Counted from the stretch's first letter, positions 16,316 to 25,365 are shown. The stretch is DNA of 64,000 bases from JAHJQZ01 sp963675235 (GCA_963675235.2 CAXXFU010000002.1:558001-622000); one strand, 5' to 3'. Numbers and translations: made by a program. Notes: generated from the sequence alone by a model not told the origin.

Positions 16316-17329
16316 CTATTCGGCAAGCAGACGGGCTGCGTCCAGGGCAAAATAGGTGAGCACACTGTCGCAGCCTGCACGTTTGAAGGCCCAAAGGCTC
16401 TCGATCATTGCCGCCTTGCCGTCAAAGGCGCCGGCCTCGGCGGCAAATCGGATCATGGCGTACTCGCCCGAGACCTGGTAGGCGGCGACCGGCACGTTGA
16501 AGCTGTCCTTCACCCGCCGGACCATGTCGAGATAGGGCAGGCCGGGCTTGACCATGACCATGTCGGCGCCTTCGGCGATGTCCTGGGCGACCTCGCGCAA
16601 TCCCTCTTCGGTGTTGGCGTAGTCGAGCTGGTAGGTGCGTTTGTCCCCGACCAGCCGGTCGCCCGAGCCAACGGCTTCGCGGAAGGGACCGTAAAAGCAT
16701 GAGGCGTATTTGGCCGAATAGGACATGATCAGCGTGTTCTCGAAGCCAGCGGCGTCGAGTTCGGCGCGGATGGCACGAACGCGGCCGTCCATCATGTCCG
16801 ACGGCGCGATGATGTCGGCGCCCGCCTTGGCCTGGGCAACGGCCGCCTTGACCATCACCGCCACGGTCTCGTCATTAAGAATCTCGCCGTCGCGAACCAG
16901 GCCATCCTGGCCATTGGCCGAGTATTCGTCGAGCGCCGTGTCGGCGATCAGGCCGATTTCGGGCACGGCGTCCTTGATGGCGCTCAGCGCCCGGCACATC
17001 AGATTGTCCGGATTGACCGCCTCGTCGGCGTTTTCGGAACGCAGGTGATCGGGCGTGTTGGGGAACAGCGCCAGCGCCGGGATGCCGGCATCGGCGGCCT
17101 CGCGCGCCGCCTTGACCGCCAGATCGACGCTCAGACGTTCGACGCCGGGCATGGATTTGATCACGCTGCGCTCGTTCTGGCCTTCAATGACGAATAGCGG
17201 CCAAATGAAGTCGGCCGGGGAAAGGCTTGTTTCGCGCACCATGGCGCGGGTCCAGCCGGCCTGGCGCAGGCGCCTTTGCCGCGTTCCGCCAAGAAAGGAC
17301 ATGTCGTGGCGTGGCCAATCAGCCGGCAT
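16316..17329 (-). CDS. hemB: Delta-aminolevulinic acid dehydratase (porphobilinogen synthase)
   Basis: 337 residues. It condenses two 5-aminolevulinate molecules to porphobilinogen in heme synthesis (EC 4.2.1.24). Visible motifs are RRLRQAGWTRAMVRE near the N-terminus, IAPSDMMDGRV, SYSAKYASCFYGPFREA with one active-site lysine, and MVKPGLPYLD with the Schiff-base lysine. The start is ATG 17329 because GGGAG lies 6-7 bases upstream; in-frame codons further upstream lack a site. The length matches the family. Confidence 0.96.
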   Translation of the reverse strand: MPADWPRHDMSFLGGTRQRRLRQAGWTRAMVRETSLSPADFIWPLFVIEGQNERSVIKSMPGVERLSVDLAVKAAREAADAGIPALALFPNTPDHLRSENADEAVNPDNLMCRALSAIKDAVPEIGLIADTALDEYSANGQDGLVRDGEILNDETVAVMVKAAVAQAKAGADIIAPSDMMDGRVRAIRAELDAAGFENTLIMSYSAKYASCFYGPFREAVGSGDRLVGDKRTYQLDYANTEEGLREVAQDIAEGADMVMVKPGLPYLDMVRRVKDSFNVPVAAYQVSGEYAMIRFAAEAGAFDGKAAMIESLWAFKRAGCDSVLTYFALDAARLLAE

Positions 17330-17461
17330 CGATAACTCCCGCAGTGACGTTGAGTTGGTGATCCTATTTCGTCCCGGCAAAACGACAAAGGCAAGAGCGG
17401 CTTGCGTCCGAACGCGTTGCGGGCCAAAACCCTTAACCGTTCGTTTCGCCCGGAGGCAACA

Positions 17462-17848
17462 ATGAGTCTAGCCACAATCGGCGTTATTGTCGCCCGCGCA
17501 CTCTCGGTCGTCTGCCTGTTCGTCGGGCTTTCGCTGGCCTCGAGCCTTCTTGGCGTGCGCTCGGGCATCAACAGCCCGCTTGCCCAGCTCGGTTTGGTCG
17601 CCTTCACCTATCTGGCCGTGTTCACCCTCGGCTACCTGTTCGCCGCCGTCGGTATCTGGATCGGTTCGAGCTGGGGGCTGGTCGTTGCGCTCGGCACGGC
17701 TCTGGTCGAGATCATTCTCGCCGTATCAGGCGACAGCGCAGTGCGCCTGTCCGAGGTCGAGTTCTTCATCGCCCTGATGGTTTTTGTCGTGGCGCTGGCA
17801 CTGTTCGTCATCAAGGAAGTGAGATTGTTCTCGTCGCTTCACGACTAG
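17462..17848 (+). CDS. Small four-helix membrane protein of unknown function
   Basis: 128 residues from ATG 17462, with GGAGG 5 bases upstream. Four hydrophobic helices lie at about residues 5-30, 41-67, 71-88 and 98-117, with a short basic end. It lies between hemB and ldtR. From memory this position holds a conserved hypothetical (DUF6163-type) in rhizobia, but I cannot confirm the family. No catalytic motif is visible. Confidence 0.75.
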   Translation: MSLATIGVIVARALSVVCLFVGLSLASSLLGVRSGINSPLAQLGLVAFTYLAVFTLGYLFAAVGIWIGSSWGLVVALGTALVEIILAVSGDSAVRLSEVEFFIALMVFVVALALFVIKEVRLFSSLHD

Positions 17849-17931
17849 TTTAGGTTACCCGGTCGTCAATGGGCATAACGAATTCGAAAGCTAAAATCTC
17901 AAATCCTTTCAGTAAGATAGTTTTAAGTCTG

Positions 17932-17944
17932 TCGATTAAATCGA
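17932..17944. promoter_or_regulatory. Palindrome upstream of ldtR, candidate operator
   Basis: TCGATTAAATCGA is a perfect 13-base palindrome about 75 bases before the ldtR start, in an unusually AT-rich intergenic stretch (17850-18000). MarR-family proteins commonly bind such sites and repress their own gene, so LdtR autoregulation is a reasonable guess. Confidence 0.4.
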
Positions 17945-18017
17945 ATTTATTGCGTACTGGCTATAACGGCACTGAAGACGTGGAAAACCGCGCACTAGAC
18001 AACAGTGAGGCCAGGAC

Positions 18018-18527
18018 ATGGTAGGCAAGACGAACACGGCCGAAGTGGCGGCACCCGAGACCGATGGGGGGCTCAAGCCGCTTTACCTCGAGGCTGTTTC
18101 AAGGGTTGAGCGCCTGCATAGACGACTGCTCGACCTGATCAAGGATGAATTCGACCGTATGGGTTGGGATGATATCAATCCGGTCCAGGCCCTGATGATG
18201 TTCAACATCGGCGATTCGGAGCTGACGGCGGGCGAGTTGCGTTCGCGCGGCTACTATCTCGGCTCGAACGTCTCGTACAATCTCAAGAAGCTGGTCGAGA
18301 CCGGCTACATCTTCCAGGAACGCTCGCGGTCCGACCGGCGCTCGGTGCGCATCCGCCTGACCCCGAAGGGCGAAGAAGTGGCCGAAGTGATCGACGAGCT
18401 CTATGATCGCCACATGAAGTCGATCGACAAGGTCGGCGGGCTCGGTGGCACCGAGTTCGAGATGCTCAACGCATCCCTGGCGCGTCTCGAACGCTTCTGG
18501 GTCGACCAGATCCTTTACAAGCTCTAG
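18018..18527 (+). CDS. ldtR: MarR-type winged-helix regulator LdtR
   Basis: 169 residues with the MarR winged helix: PVQALMMFNIGDSELTAGEL, then YYLGSNVSYNLKKLVETGYI (recognition helix region) and SDRRSVRIRLTPKGEEV (wing). It is followed directly by an L,D-transpeptidase gene. That pair is LdtR and its target ldtP, as characterised in Liberibacter and rhizobia, where LdtR controls cell-wall and stress functions. The start follows GAGGCCAGGAC. It is separated from ldtP by a terminator, so ldtP has its own promoter. Confidence 0.88.
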   Translation: MVGKTNTAEVAAPETDGGLKPLYLEAVSRVERLHRRLLDLIKDEFDRMGWDDINPVQALMMFNIGDSELTAGELRSRGYYLGSNVSYNLKKLVETGYIFQERSRSDRRSVRIRLTPKGEEVAEVIDELYDRHMKSIDKVGGLGGTEFEMLNASLARLERFWVDQILYKL

Positions 18528-18596
18528 CCGAACCGGCCCGAGCAACACGGTTTTTTTCGCGCGGCGATGCCCGCTCGCGAATATGTGACAAAACGC

Positions 18597-18623
18597 AACG
18601 CCGGCTTTATGCCGGCGTTTCTC
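18597..18623 (+). terminator. Rho-independent terminator after ldtR
   Basis: AACGCCGGC/GCCGGCGTT stem with a TTTAT loop, followed by TCTC. It lies about 70 bases after the ldtR stop. Confidence 0.75.
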
Positions 18624-18753
18624 ATTTGTGCCGCAAACACACCCTATCGCGACCGATGAAGTGCAACGAACGGGCTGGCACGATTGCCCGAACATGGCCC
18701 TGATGGTAAATACCCGCCCGTTCGTACGGGAACCCGCGAGACAGGACGAGACA

Positions 18754-20016
18754 ATGGTAGGCGAGAGCTTGCGCTTGAGACGGCGCGACCTATTGGCAGG
18801 CATGGGGGCCGCTGCGGCCTATGCCATGGCCGGACCGGCGCGAGCCGACGATCCGATCCTGGATGAAATGCGCCGCGCCGCGGCTCTGGCCAATACCGAT
18901 CGACTCGGCAACACCACGGCGGCTCTCGAAGCCATCGACACGACCGAACCGATTCTGTCGGCCGACACCGCCTACAATCTCGAACTGGCGATCATGCAGT
19001 ACGAGCAGATTGCCCGGAATGGCGGCTGGGGAGAGATGTCGCGCAATGTCGTCGGCCTGGTTGCCGGCAGCGCACGTGGTTCGGTTGGTCCGCTCAAGCG
19101 GCGCCTGATGATGTCCGGGGACATGGAAGAGACCGTCCGCGTCAACGACATCGCCGACGAACACCTCGACGCGGGCATCCGCAGGTTCCAGGCCCGGCAC
19201 GGGCTGGTGATTACCGGCAAGCTCGATCCGCTGACCTATTTGACCCTCAACGTTCCAGTCGAAGAGCGACTGGCGCAGCTTCGGCTCAACGCCCTGCGCG
19301 TTCAGAATTTCTCGAAAAACCTCAGTGACCGCTATATTGTGGTCAACATCCCGGCGGCAGCGATCGAAACCGTCAGTCTCGGGCGCGTCTTCAACCGTCA
19401 CACGGCGGTGGTCGGCCGTATCGACCGGCAGACGCCGATCCTTTCTTCCAAGGTCTACCAGATCAACTTCAACCCGTACTGGACGGTGCCCAAGTCGATC
19501 ATCCGGCGCGACCTGATCAAGTACATGAACGAGGATCCCGAATACCTCGCCAAGTACAATATCCGGATTTTCGACGGCAAGGGCGACGAGATCAATCCGA
19601 TGGACATCGACTGGTCGACGGACGAAGCGGTCAAGTACATGTTCCGCCAGGATCCGGGCGCCGAAAACTCGCTCGGCCACGTGCGCATCAACTTCCACAA
19701 CGCCTTCGACGTCTACCTGCACGACACGCCCGGAAAATCGCTGTTCTCCGAGAACGAGCGTTTCTATTCGTCCGGATGCGTGCGCGTCGACAAGGTCGAC
19801 GAACTGGTCGCCTGGATCCTCAACAACCCCGAGTGGGACGTCAACGCCATCGATGCCGTGTTCAATTCCGGCGAGCGTCTCGACGTTGCCGTCAAGGAAC
19901 CTGTGCCGCTGCAGACGACCTACATCACCGCCTGGGCCAACCGCCAGGGCGTTGTCAGCTTCAGGGACGACGTTTACGACTACGACGCTGCCGGAAAGGT
20001 CGATTTCACCTCGTAA
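18754..20016 (+). CDS. ldtP: L,D-transpeptidase LdtP (YkuD domain)
   Basis: 420 residues from ATG 18754, with AGGA 8 bases upstream. The N-terminus RLRRRDLLAGMGAAAAYAM is a twin-arginine-type signal ending at ARA. A peptidoglycan-binding-like segment (about 130-160, GIRRFQARHGLVITGKLD) precedes the YkuD domain, with HVRINFHNAFDVYLHDTP and the catalytic SSGCVRV near residue 340. It forms 3-3 cross-links or attaches proteins to peptidoglycan in the periplasm. The order with ldtR upstream matches the known regulator-target pair. The length and split active-site layout are like the YcbB/LdtD group. Confidence 0.9.
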   Translation: MVGESLRLRRRDLLAGMGAAAAYAMAGPARADDPILDEMRRAAALANTDRLGNTTAALEAIDTTEPILSADTAYNLELAIMQYEQIARNGGWGEMSRNVVGLVAGSARGSVGPLKRRLMMSGDMEETVRVNDIADEHLDAGIRRFQARHGLVITGKLDPLTYLTLNVPVEERLAQLRLNALRVQNFSKNLSDRYIVVNIPAAAIETVSLGRVFNRHTAVVGRIDRQTPILSSKVYQINFNPYWTVPKSIIRRDLIKYMNEDPEYLAKYNIRIFDGKGDEINPMDIDWSTDEAVKYMFRQDPGAENSLGHVRINFHNAFDVYLHDTPGKSLFSENERFYSSGCVRVDKVDELVAWILNNPEWDVNAIDAVFNSGERLDVAVKEPVPLQTTYITAWANRQGVVSFRDDVYDYDAAGKVDFTS

Positions 20017-20055
20017 ACAGAAGGCGCGAGCCGGATGGAACCAGGGAGTGGTGTC

Positions 20056-20247
20056 ATGTCTTCATCCGAAACTGGTGGCGAAGTCCTGCTGGAATTCATC
20101 CGCGTCGGCACACAGATGCGCGTCAGCGCCATCGACCCCAAGACCGGTACCGAAGTCGTGATCATAGCGCCGGTCAATGCACCGCGCTCCCAGATGCAGA
20201 AGGTCGCCATCGCCAAGCTCAAGCGCAAGCTCGCTTCTGGCGGCTGA
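20056..20247 (+). CDS. Small conserved hypothetical protein
   Basis: 63 residues from ATG 20056; AGGGAG lies 7 bases upstream, which is why a nearer in-frame ATG at 20035 is not used. The sequence has a compact beta-rich core (EVLLEFIRVGTQMRVSAID, TEVVIIAPVN) and a basic tail AKLKRKLASGG. From memory, a protein like this sits between ldtP and glyA in rhizobia (DUF6898-type). The function is unknown. Confidence 0.7.
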   Translation: MSSSETGGEVLLEFIRVGTQMRVSAIDPKTGTEVVIIAPVNAPRSQMQKVAIAKLKRKLASGG

Positions 20248-20303
20248 CCGCCGTAGCGCATGCACTGCACGCCATGGCTTGGCGCGGGGCAACGGATAAT
20301 CTA

Positions 20304-20392
20304 TGGTCCGCTCGTCCGCGCGACTGGCGAGATTAAGATGGGCAACCATCGGGGAGCGCGGATCGTCGATGCCGCTCGCCTGGGCACCCTCA
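20304..20392 (+). promoter_or_regulatory. ZTP/ZMP riboswitch (pfl motif) upstream of glyA
   Basis: The core reads GCGCGACTGGCGA, a GATGG-GCAA-CCATC hairpin, GGGGAGCGCGG, a short linker, and CCGCTCGCCTGGGCA. Stem P1 is TCCGCGC (20315-20321) with GCGCGGA (20356-20362). These are the conserved blocks of the pfl motif, in the right order. The riboswitch senses the folate-stress signals ZTP/ZMP and commonly controls one-carbon genes, glyA among them. The glyA start is about 130 bases downstream. I see no clear terminator in between, so the control mechanism is open. Confidence 0.85.
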
Positions 20393-20523
20393 AACCTAAG
20401 GGAGCCCGCAATGCATCGGCTTTCTCCTGCCATTGGCAGTCACTTCCATCTTGGAATTCCCGTGCCCCGCGTGATAGAGCGGAGCCGCCTTGTCTGCATG
20501 TCGAACGTAAACGGGGGACGGTC

Positions 20524-21819
20524 ATGAACGCCGCAGCCACCAAAGCCTTTTTTTCCGATTCCCTTGCCGATATCGATCCCGAGATCGCCGAAGCCATCGC
20601 TCTTGAAGCGGGGCGCCAAAGCCACGAGATCGAACTGATCGCCTCGGAGAACATCGTCTCGCGCGCCGTGCTCGAAGCGCAGGGCTCGGTGATGACCAAC
20701 AAGTATGCCGAGGGCTATCCGGGCAAGCGCTATTATGGCGGCTGCCAATATGTCGACATCGCCGAGAACCTGGCCATCGAGCGCGCAAAGAAGCTGTTCG
20801 GAGTCAATTTCGCCAATGTCCAGCCCAATTCCGGCTCGCAGATGAATCAGGCGGTGTTTCTGGCGCTCTTGCAGCCGGGCGACACCTTCATGGGGCTCGA
20901 CCTCAATTCGGGCGGCCACCTGACGCACGGCTCGCCGGTCAACATGTCCGGCAAGTGGTTCAACGTCGTGTCCTATGGCGTCCGGCCGGACGATCATCTG
21001 CTCGACATGGACGCCATCGAACAGCTGGCGCAGGAGCACAAGCCCAAGCTGATCCTTGCCGGCGGCACTGCCTATTCGCGCATCTGGGACTGGAAGCGGT
21101 TCCGTGAGATCGCCGATTCGATCGGCGCCTATCTGATGGTCGACATGGCCCATATCGCCGGTCTGGTTGCCGGCGGCGCCCATCCCTCGCCATTTCCCCA
21201 TGCCCATGTCGTGACCACGACCACCCACAAGTCGCTGCGCGGCCCGCGCGGAGGCATGATCTTGTGGAATGACGAGGAACTGACCAAGCCGCTCAATTCC
21301 GCAGTCTTTCCCGGACTGCAGGGCGGACCGCTGATGCATGCCATCGCCGCCAAGGCCGTGGCCTTCAAGGAAGCCCTTTCCGACGATTTCAAGCTCTATG
21401 CCCATCAGGTCGTCGACAACGCGCGGACGCTGGCCAAGACCTTGCAGGACAACGGGCTCGACATCGTCTCAGGGGGTACCGACAACCATTTGATGCTGGT
21501 TGACCTTCGCCCCAAGAACGCCACCGGCAAGCGGGCACAGCTGGCGCTTGGACGCGCCTACATCACCTGCAACAAGAACGGCATTCCCAACGATCCGGAA
21601 AAGCCGTTCGTGACCTCCGGCGTGCGTCTCGGCACTCCGGCCGGCACGACGCGCGGCTTCAAGGAGCCTGAGTTCGAAGAGATCGGCAAGCTGATCGTCG
21701 AGGTCCTCGACGGGCTGATGGTCGCCAATTCCGACGAAGGCAATGCCGAGGTCGAAGCGGCGGTCCGGGCCAAGGTCGAGGCACTGACGGCGCGCTTCCC
21801 GATCTATCCCGGCGCGTAA
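20524..21819 (+). CDS. glyA: Serine hydroxymethyltransferase
   Basis: 431 residues, PLP-dependent. It interconverts serine and glycine with tetrahydrofolate, feeding one-carbon units (EC 2.1.2.1). Motifs include LIASENIVSRAVLEAQGS, NKYAEGYPGKRYYGG, the PLP lysine in TTTTHKSLRGPRGG (about residue 236) and TSGVRLGTPAGTTRGF. ATG 20524 follows GGGGGAC and matches the family start; the open frame extends upstream without homology. It is preceded by a ZTP riboswitch and followed 12 bases later by nrdR. Confidence 0.97.
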   Translation: MNAAATKAFFSDSLADIDPEIAEAIALEAGRQSHEIELIASENIVSRAVLEAQGSVMTNKYAEGYPGKRYYGGCQYVDIAENLAIERAKKLFGVNFANVQPNSGSQMNQAVFLALLQPGDTFMGLDLNSGGHLTHGSPVNMSGKWFNVVSYGVRPDDHLLDMDAIEQLAQEHKPKLILAGGTAYSRIWDWKRFREIADSIGAYLMVDMAHIAGLVAGGAHPSPFPHAHVVTTTTHKSLRGPRGGMILWNDEELTKPLNSAVFPGLQGGPLMHAIAAKAVAFKEALSDDFKLYAHQVVDNARTLAKTLQDNGLDIVSGGTDNHLMLVDLRPKNATGKRAQLALGRAYITCNKNGIPNDPEKPFVTSGVRLGTPAGTTRGFKEPEFEEIGKLIVEVLDGLMVANSDEGNAEVEAAVRAKVEALTARFPIYPGA

Positions 21820-21831
21820 AGGACAAAACCC

Positions 21832-22299
21832 ATGCGCTGCCCCTATTGCGGTTCGGAAGACACACAGGTCAAGGACAGCCGGCCCACCGAGGATTCGGCT
21901 GCCATCCGCCGTCGCCGCGTCTGCGGCGATTGCGGAGGCCGGTTCACGACCTTCGAAAGGGTGCAGCTCAGGGACCTCGTCGTCGTCAAAAAGTCGGGGC
22001 GGAAGGTGCCGTTCGATCGCGACAAGCTCTCCCGTTCCATCTTCACCGCGCTCAGGAAGCGTTCGGTGGAGCCGGAACGGGTCGAGCGCCTGATCTCGGG
22101 TGTCGTCAGGCACCTGGAAAGCCTCGGTGACACCGAGGTCAGCTCCGAACAGATCGGCGCCTTCGTCATGGAGGGATTGAGGGAACTGGACGACGTCGCC
22201 TTTGTGCGTTTCGCCTCGGTCTACAAGAACTTCATGAGCGCCGACGATTTCCGCTCCTTCCTCGCCGAACTCGGCGATGACCTCAGCGACGAGGCATGA
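21832..22299 (+). CDS. nrdR: Transcriptional repressor NrdR
   Basis: 155 residues. The N-terminal zinc ribbon has CPYCGSEDTQVKDSR and CGDCGGRFTTFE. The ATP-cone domain follows (VVVKKSGRKVPFDRDKLSRS). NrdR represses ribonucleotide reductase genes according to ATP/dATP. In many Hyphomicrobiales the next genes are ribD, ribE and ribH; here nusB follows directly with an ATGA overlap. Confidence 0.97.
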   Translation: MRCPYCGSEDTQVKDSRPTEDSAAIRRRRVCGDCGGRFTTFERVQLRDLVVVKKSGRKVPFDRDKLSRSIFTALRKRSVEPERVERLISGVVRHLESLGDTEVSSEQIGAFVMEGLRELDDVAFVRFASVYKNFMSADDFRSFLAELGDDLSDEA

Positions 22300-22301
22300 C
22301 G

Positions 22302-22766
22302 ATGGCCGATCCCAAACCTGCAACGCCGATCCGGCCCGCCAACCAGCGCGGTGCGGCACGCCTTGCCGCCGTTCAGGCGCTCTACCAGATGGATGTCGGC
22401 GAGGTCTCGCTCGAGAAAACGCTTGCCAATTTCCGCGAGGACCTGCTTGGCAAGGAGGTCGAGGGCGAGCAATATCTGCCGGCGGATGCCGATTACTTCG
22501 GCCAGATCGTCAAGGGCGTCGTCGCTGCCCAGCTCGAGATCGATCCGGCGATCGATGACAGTCTGCCGCCTGACTGGCCGGTGACCCGTATCGACGCCAC
22601 GCTGAGGGCAATCCTGCGTGCGGCCTGCTTCGAGTTGCTCAAGCGCCGGGATGTGCCGGAGAAAGTGGTAATCTCGGAATATCTCGACATCGCCCGTGCT
22701 TTCTACGACGGCGAAGTCCCCGGTCTGGTCAACGGCGTACTCGACACCATCGTCAAAGGACGATAG
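22302..22766 (+). CDS. nusB: Transcription antitermination protein NusB
   Basis: 154 residues, all-helical. Motifs are NQRGAARLAAVQALYQMD near the N-terminus and DWPVTRIDATLRAILRAA, then PEKVVISEYLDIARAFYDGE near the C-terminus. It binds boxA RNA with NusE during rRNA transcription. ATG 22302 is favoured because GAGG lies 7 bases upstream; the ATG at 22296, which overlaps the nrdR stop, is the alternative. Confidence 0.96.
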   Translation: MADPKPATPIRPANQRGAARLAAVQALYQMDVGEVSLEKTLANFREDLLGKEVEGEQYLPADADYFGQIVKGVVAAQLEIDPAIDDSLPPDWPVTRIDATLRAILRAACFELLKRRDVPEKVVISEYLDIARAFYDGEVPGLVNGVLDTIVKGR

Positions 22767-22801
22767 AGCTCGGACTGCATTTCGGTTCGAGGGGACTCCA
22801 G

Positions 22802-24012
22802 ATGAGCGCAGACACGGACATTGCCACGGCCGAGGCGCCGGCGCGCAATGTCCTGCTGCTGTCGATGGCACAGGCGATCACCGGCTCCCAGCAGGCGCTG
22901 ATCATGGCAACCGGCTCGCTGCTCGGGGCGAGCATGGCCCCCGATCCGCGGCTGGCGACCGCACCGATCACAGCCATGGTGCTCGGACTGGCGCTCGCCT
23001 CCGGTCCCGCCGCTTTCGTGATCCATCGTATCGGCCGCCGCCGCGCCTTCATGATCGGGGCGGTGATCTCCGTGCTGGCTGGACTGGTTGCCACGCTCGG
23101 CATCTTTCTGGGCGATTTCTACGTCTTTTCCGGTGCGCTGTTCATTGCGGCGCTGCAGCGGCCGTGGGGCAGCAATACCGCTTCGCCGCGGCCGATACCG
23201 TGCCGATGGAGAAAAAGGGCAGGGCGATCTCCTATGTGCTCGCTGGAGGGGTCGTGGCCGGGTTCTCCGGTCCCGCGCTCTCCTACCTCGGGCGCGAGGC
23301 CATCCCGGGGGCGGAGTATGCCGGCTCCTTTCTTGCCATGTCGGGGCTGGCGATCGTCGGCGTCGTCGTCCTGTCGCTGACCAGGTTGCCTGGCACCGTT
23401 CGCGTCCAGCGCGGCCGGTCGAGCCGCTCGTTCTGGGAAATCGCCCGTTCGCCCGATGTTTTCGTGCCCATCATCGCCGGCATGGCCGCCTATGGGCTGA
23501 TGAACTTCCTCATGGTTGCCGCGCCGCTGGCCATGGTTGTGCTGTGCGGCCACACCGAAAACGATGCGACCTTCGCCATCCAGTGGCACATCGTTTCGAT
23601 GTTCGCGCCGAGCTTCATCACCGGCTCGATCATTGCCCGTATCGGCGCGCGCATGACCGCCGGGCTTGGGCTGGCGCTGATCCTCGGATGTGCTCTGGTT
23701 GCGCTCAACGGCATCTCCACCTGGCATTTCGACCTGGCGCTGATCCTGCTCGGTGTCGGCTGGAATTTCGGCTTCATCGGCGCCACGGCGCTTCTGGCCC
23801 AAGGCTACCGCCCCGAGGATGCGGTCAAGGCCCAGGCGCTCAACGAGCAACTGGTCTTCGGCATGATGGCGCTCGGCTCGATCGGCTCGGGCGTCATGCT
23901 GCAAACGCTCGGCTGGCAGGCGCTCAACGTTCTTGCCATCCCCGTCGCCACCGGCGCGCTGGCCCTGCTGGCCTGGGGCGACTGGAGGGAAAAGGAAAAG
24001 CAGGCTTTCTAG
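22802..24012 (+). pseudogene. MFS transporter, frameshifted (one base missing near 23158)
   Basis: The frame from ATG 22802 (GAGGGGACTCC upstream) encodes the first 119 residues of a 12-helix MFS permease, up to ALFIAALQ. Homology then continues in the next frame as AAVGQQYRFAAADTV, AISYVLAGGVVAGFSGPALS and on to the stop at 24012. Restoring one G after CAG at 23156-23158 (CAG-GCG-GCC-GTG) joins both parts into about 403 residues. The rest looks intact and conserved, so a sequencing or assembly error is at least as likely as real loss. The YRFAAAD motif marks a known MFS subfamily found after nusB in rhizobia. The substrate is unknown. Confidence 0.85.
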
Positions 24013-24026
24013 GGGCTTGCGCGCGC

Positions 24027-24998
24027 CTAGACCAGCATCTCTCCCCTCAAAAGGCGCCGCGCCAGTTGCGCTGTGCCCGCCGCGAAACCATCGACATGCG
24101 CTGCCGTCAGGTCGGTTTCCGCCCGCGAAGCCGTCCAGGCCAGCAACAGCATGCGTCGCGCCAGCACTGCAGGTCCGGCCATGGCGATGTCGGCGCCTGA
24201 CAAGGCGCGGTGGCGGGTGTAGCCGGCAAGCCATCTGGCAAAGAGCTCGGGCACGCGCGGATCATCCTCGAACCAAGACACCGACGCCGCGAAATCGGCG
24301 ATGAACCAGCCGAAGCCGCAATCGTCGAAATCGATCAGGCGCAATCTGTTCTGGTGCCAGAGAAAATTCGACGGCCGCATGTCGTTGTGGATCAGCCCGA
24401 AACGATCCGGACCGCTGGAATATGCGTTGAATCGGGCAAAGAGCTCCAGTTCGGCCTCGCCGAGCGCGACCTTGTCGGAGAGCGAGAGATCGGCTGCGTT
24501 CCGCCAGTCACCCCAGATGCCGCTCGGACCGAGCATGCCCGGTATCGACCAGTCAGGTCGGGTGAAGCCGGCAGGGCGGCGCCAGGACAGAACGTGGTTG
24601 TGACACTGCGCCGCCGCCGCGCCGAGCGCCTCGAAGATCTGCGGCAGCCGCGGATCGTTCTCGTCGGGCAGATCGCCGGCATTCTCGCGAAACAGGACCG
24701 CCAGGCGCGGCGCGGGTTCGCCATCGATCTTCACCCGAACGATCTCGGCCCCGTTGCTGGCGGCGACGATTTCAGGCACCTCGACCTCGGTGTCCCGCCC
24801 AAGCGCCGTGATCCAGGCGAGCTCGGAAGCAATAGCTGTTTCAGTATGATAGCCAGCTCTGTGGGCTCGGAGAATGAAGCACTGTCCATCTGCCGCGGTG
24901 AGACGGAAAACCAGGTTTTCGGAGTGGGGTATCGGCGCGATGGCAACGGGTTGCGCGACGGGCCAGGGGGCGAGCTGTTCGGAGGAGAGCGTCATCAA
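24027..24998 (-). CDS. Aminoglycoside phosphotransferase (APH)/choline kinase-family protein
   Basis: 323 residues. The kinase-like fold shows SENLVFRLTAADGQCFILR (P-loop and lysine region), the catalytic loop FGLIHNDMRPSNFLWH near residue 200 and the metal-binding LIDFDDCGFG. The Brenner motif HNDxRxxN differs from HGDLHxxN of antibiotic kinases, so a small-molecule kinase (choline, homoserine or similar) is more likely than a resistance enzyme. It is convergent with the MFS gene. The start may be either of two adjacent ATG codons (24998 or 24995). Confidence 0.85.
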   Translation of the reverse strand: MMTLSSEQLAPWPVAQPVAIAPIPHSENLVFRLTAADGQCFILRAHRAGYHTETAIASELAWITALGRDTEVEVPEIVAASNGAEIVRVKIDGEPAPRLAVLFRENAGDLPDENDPRLPQIFEALGAAAAQCHNHVLSWRRPAGFTRPDWSIPGMLGPSGIWGDWRNAADLSLSDKVALGEAELELFARFNAYSSGPDRFGLIHNDMRPSNFLWHQNRLRLIDFDDCGFGWFIADFAASVSWFEDDPRVPELFARWLAGYTRHRALSGADIAMAGPAVLARRMLLLAWTASRAETDLTAAHVDGFAAGTAQLARRLLRGEMLV

Positions 24999-25137
24999 TC
25001 GGTCGGGCTTTGTTGGCGGCGCTACGGGATGGCAAGGTGCGGGGGGGCGGTCAAGTCTGAAATACGCCGGAAGCAGCCAGTCAGGGCGCCTGCGGTCTTG
25101 CCACGACTGTCAAAACCGATTACCACCGCCTTCACGT

Positions 25138-25214
25138 CGGGGCGTAGCGCAGTCTGGTAGCGCATTTGTCTGGGGGACAAAGGGTCGTGGGTTCGAATCC
25201 CGCCGCTCCGACCA
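25138..25214 (+). tRNA. tRNA-Pro (anticodon GGG)
   Basis: The acceptor stem CGGGGCG pairs with CGCTCCG (one G-T pair), followed by A and an encoded CCA. The D arm has GTAGCGCAGTCTGGTAGCGC, the anticodon stem is TTTGT/ACAAA around CTGGGGG (GGG at positions 34-36), and the T arm has GGGTTCGAATCC. It reads CCC/CCU codons. Confidence 0.96.
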
Positions 25215-25365
25215 TTTCCCGCTTCACCTTATCGGAGCATTTCCACGGGTTGGTGACTTGCCAGCCCCTTGGTCGTGCTCAAGCGTGGGCGCGGCACCGC
25301 TGGCCACGGTTCACAGTGCCTTCAATGCCGAGCGCAATGGAGAAAGGCGCCGAACGTGTCGGTGC

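Noticed and set aside
24027..24998. Antibiotic-resistance aminoglycoside kinase
   Set aside because: The catalytic loop is HNDMRPSN and the gene sits in a housekeeping neighbourhood; a metabolic kinase of the same superfamily is more likely.
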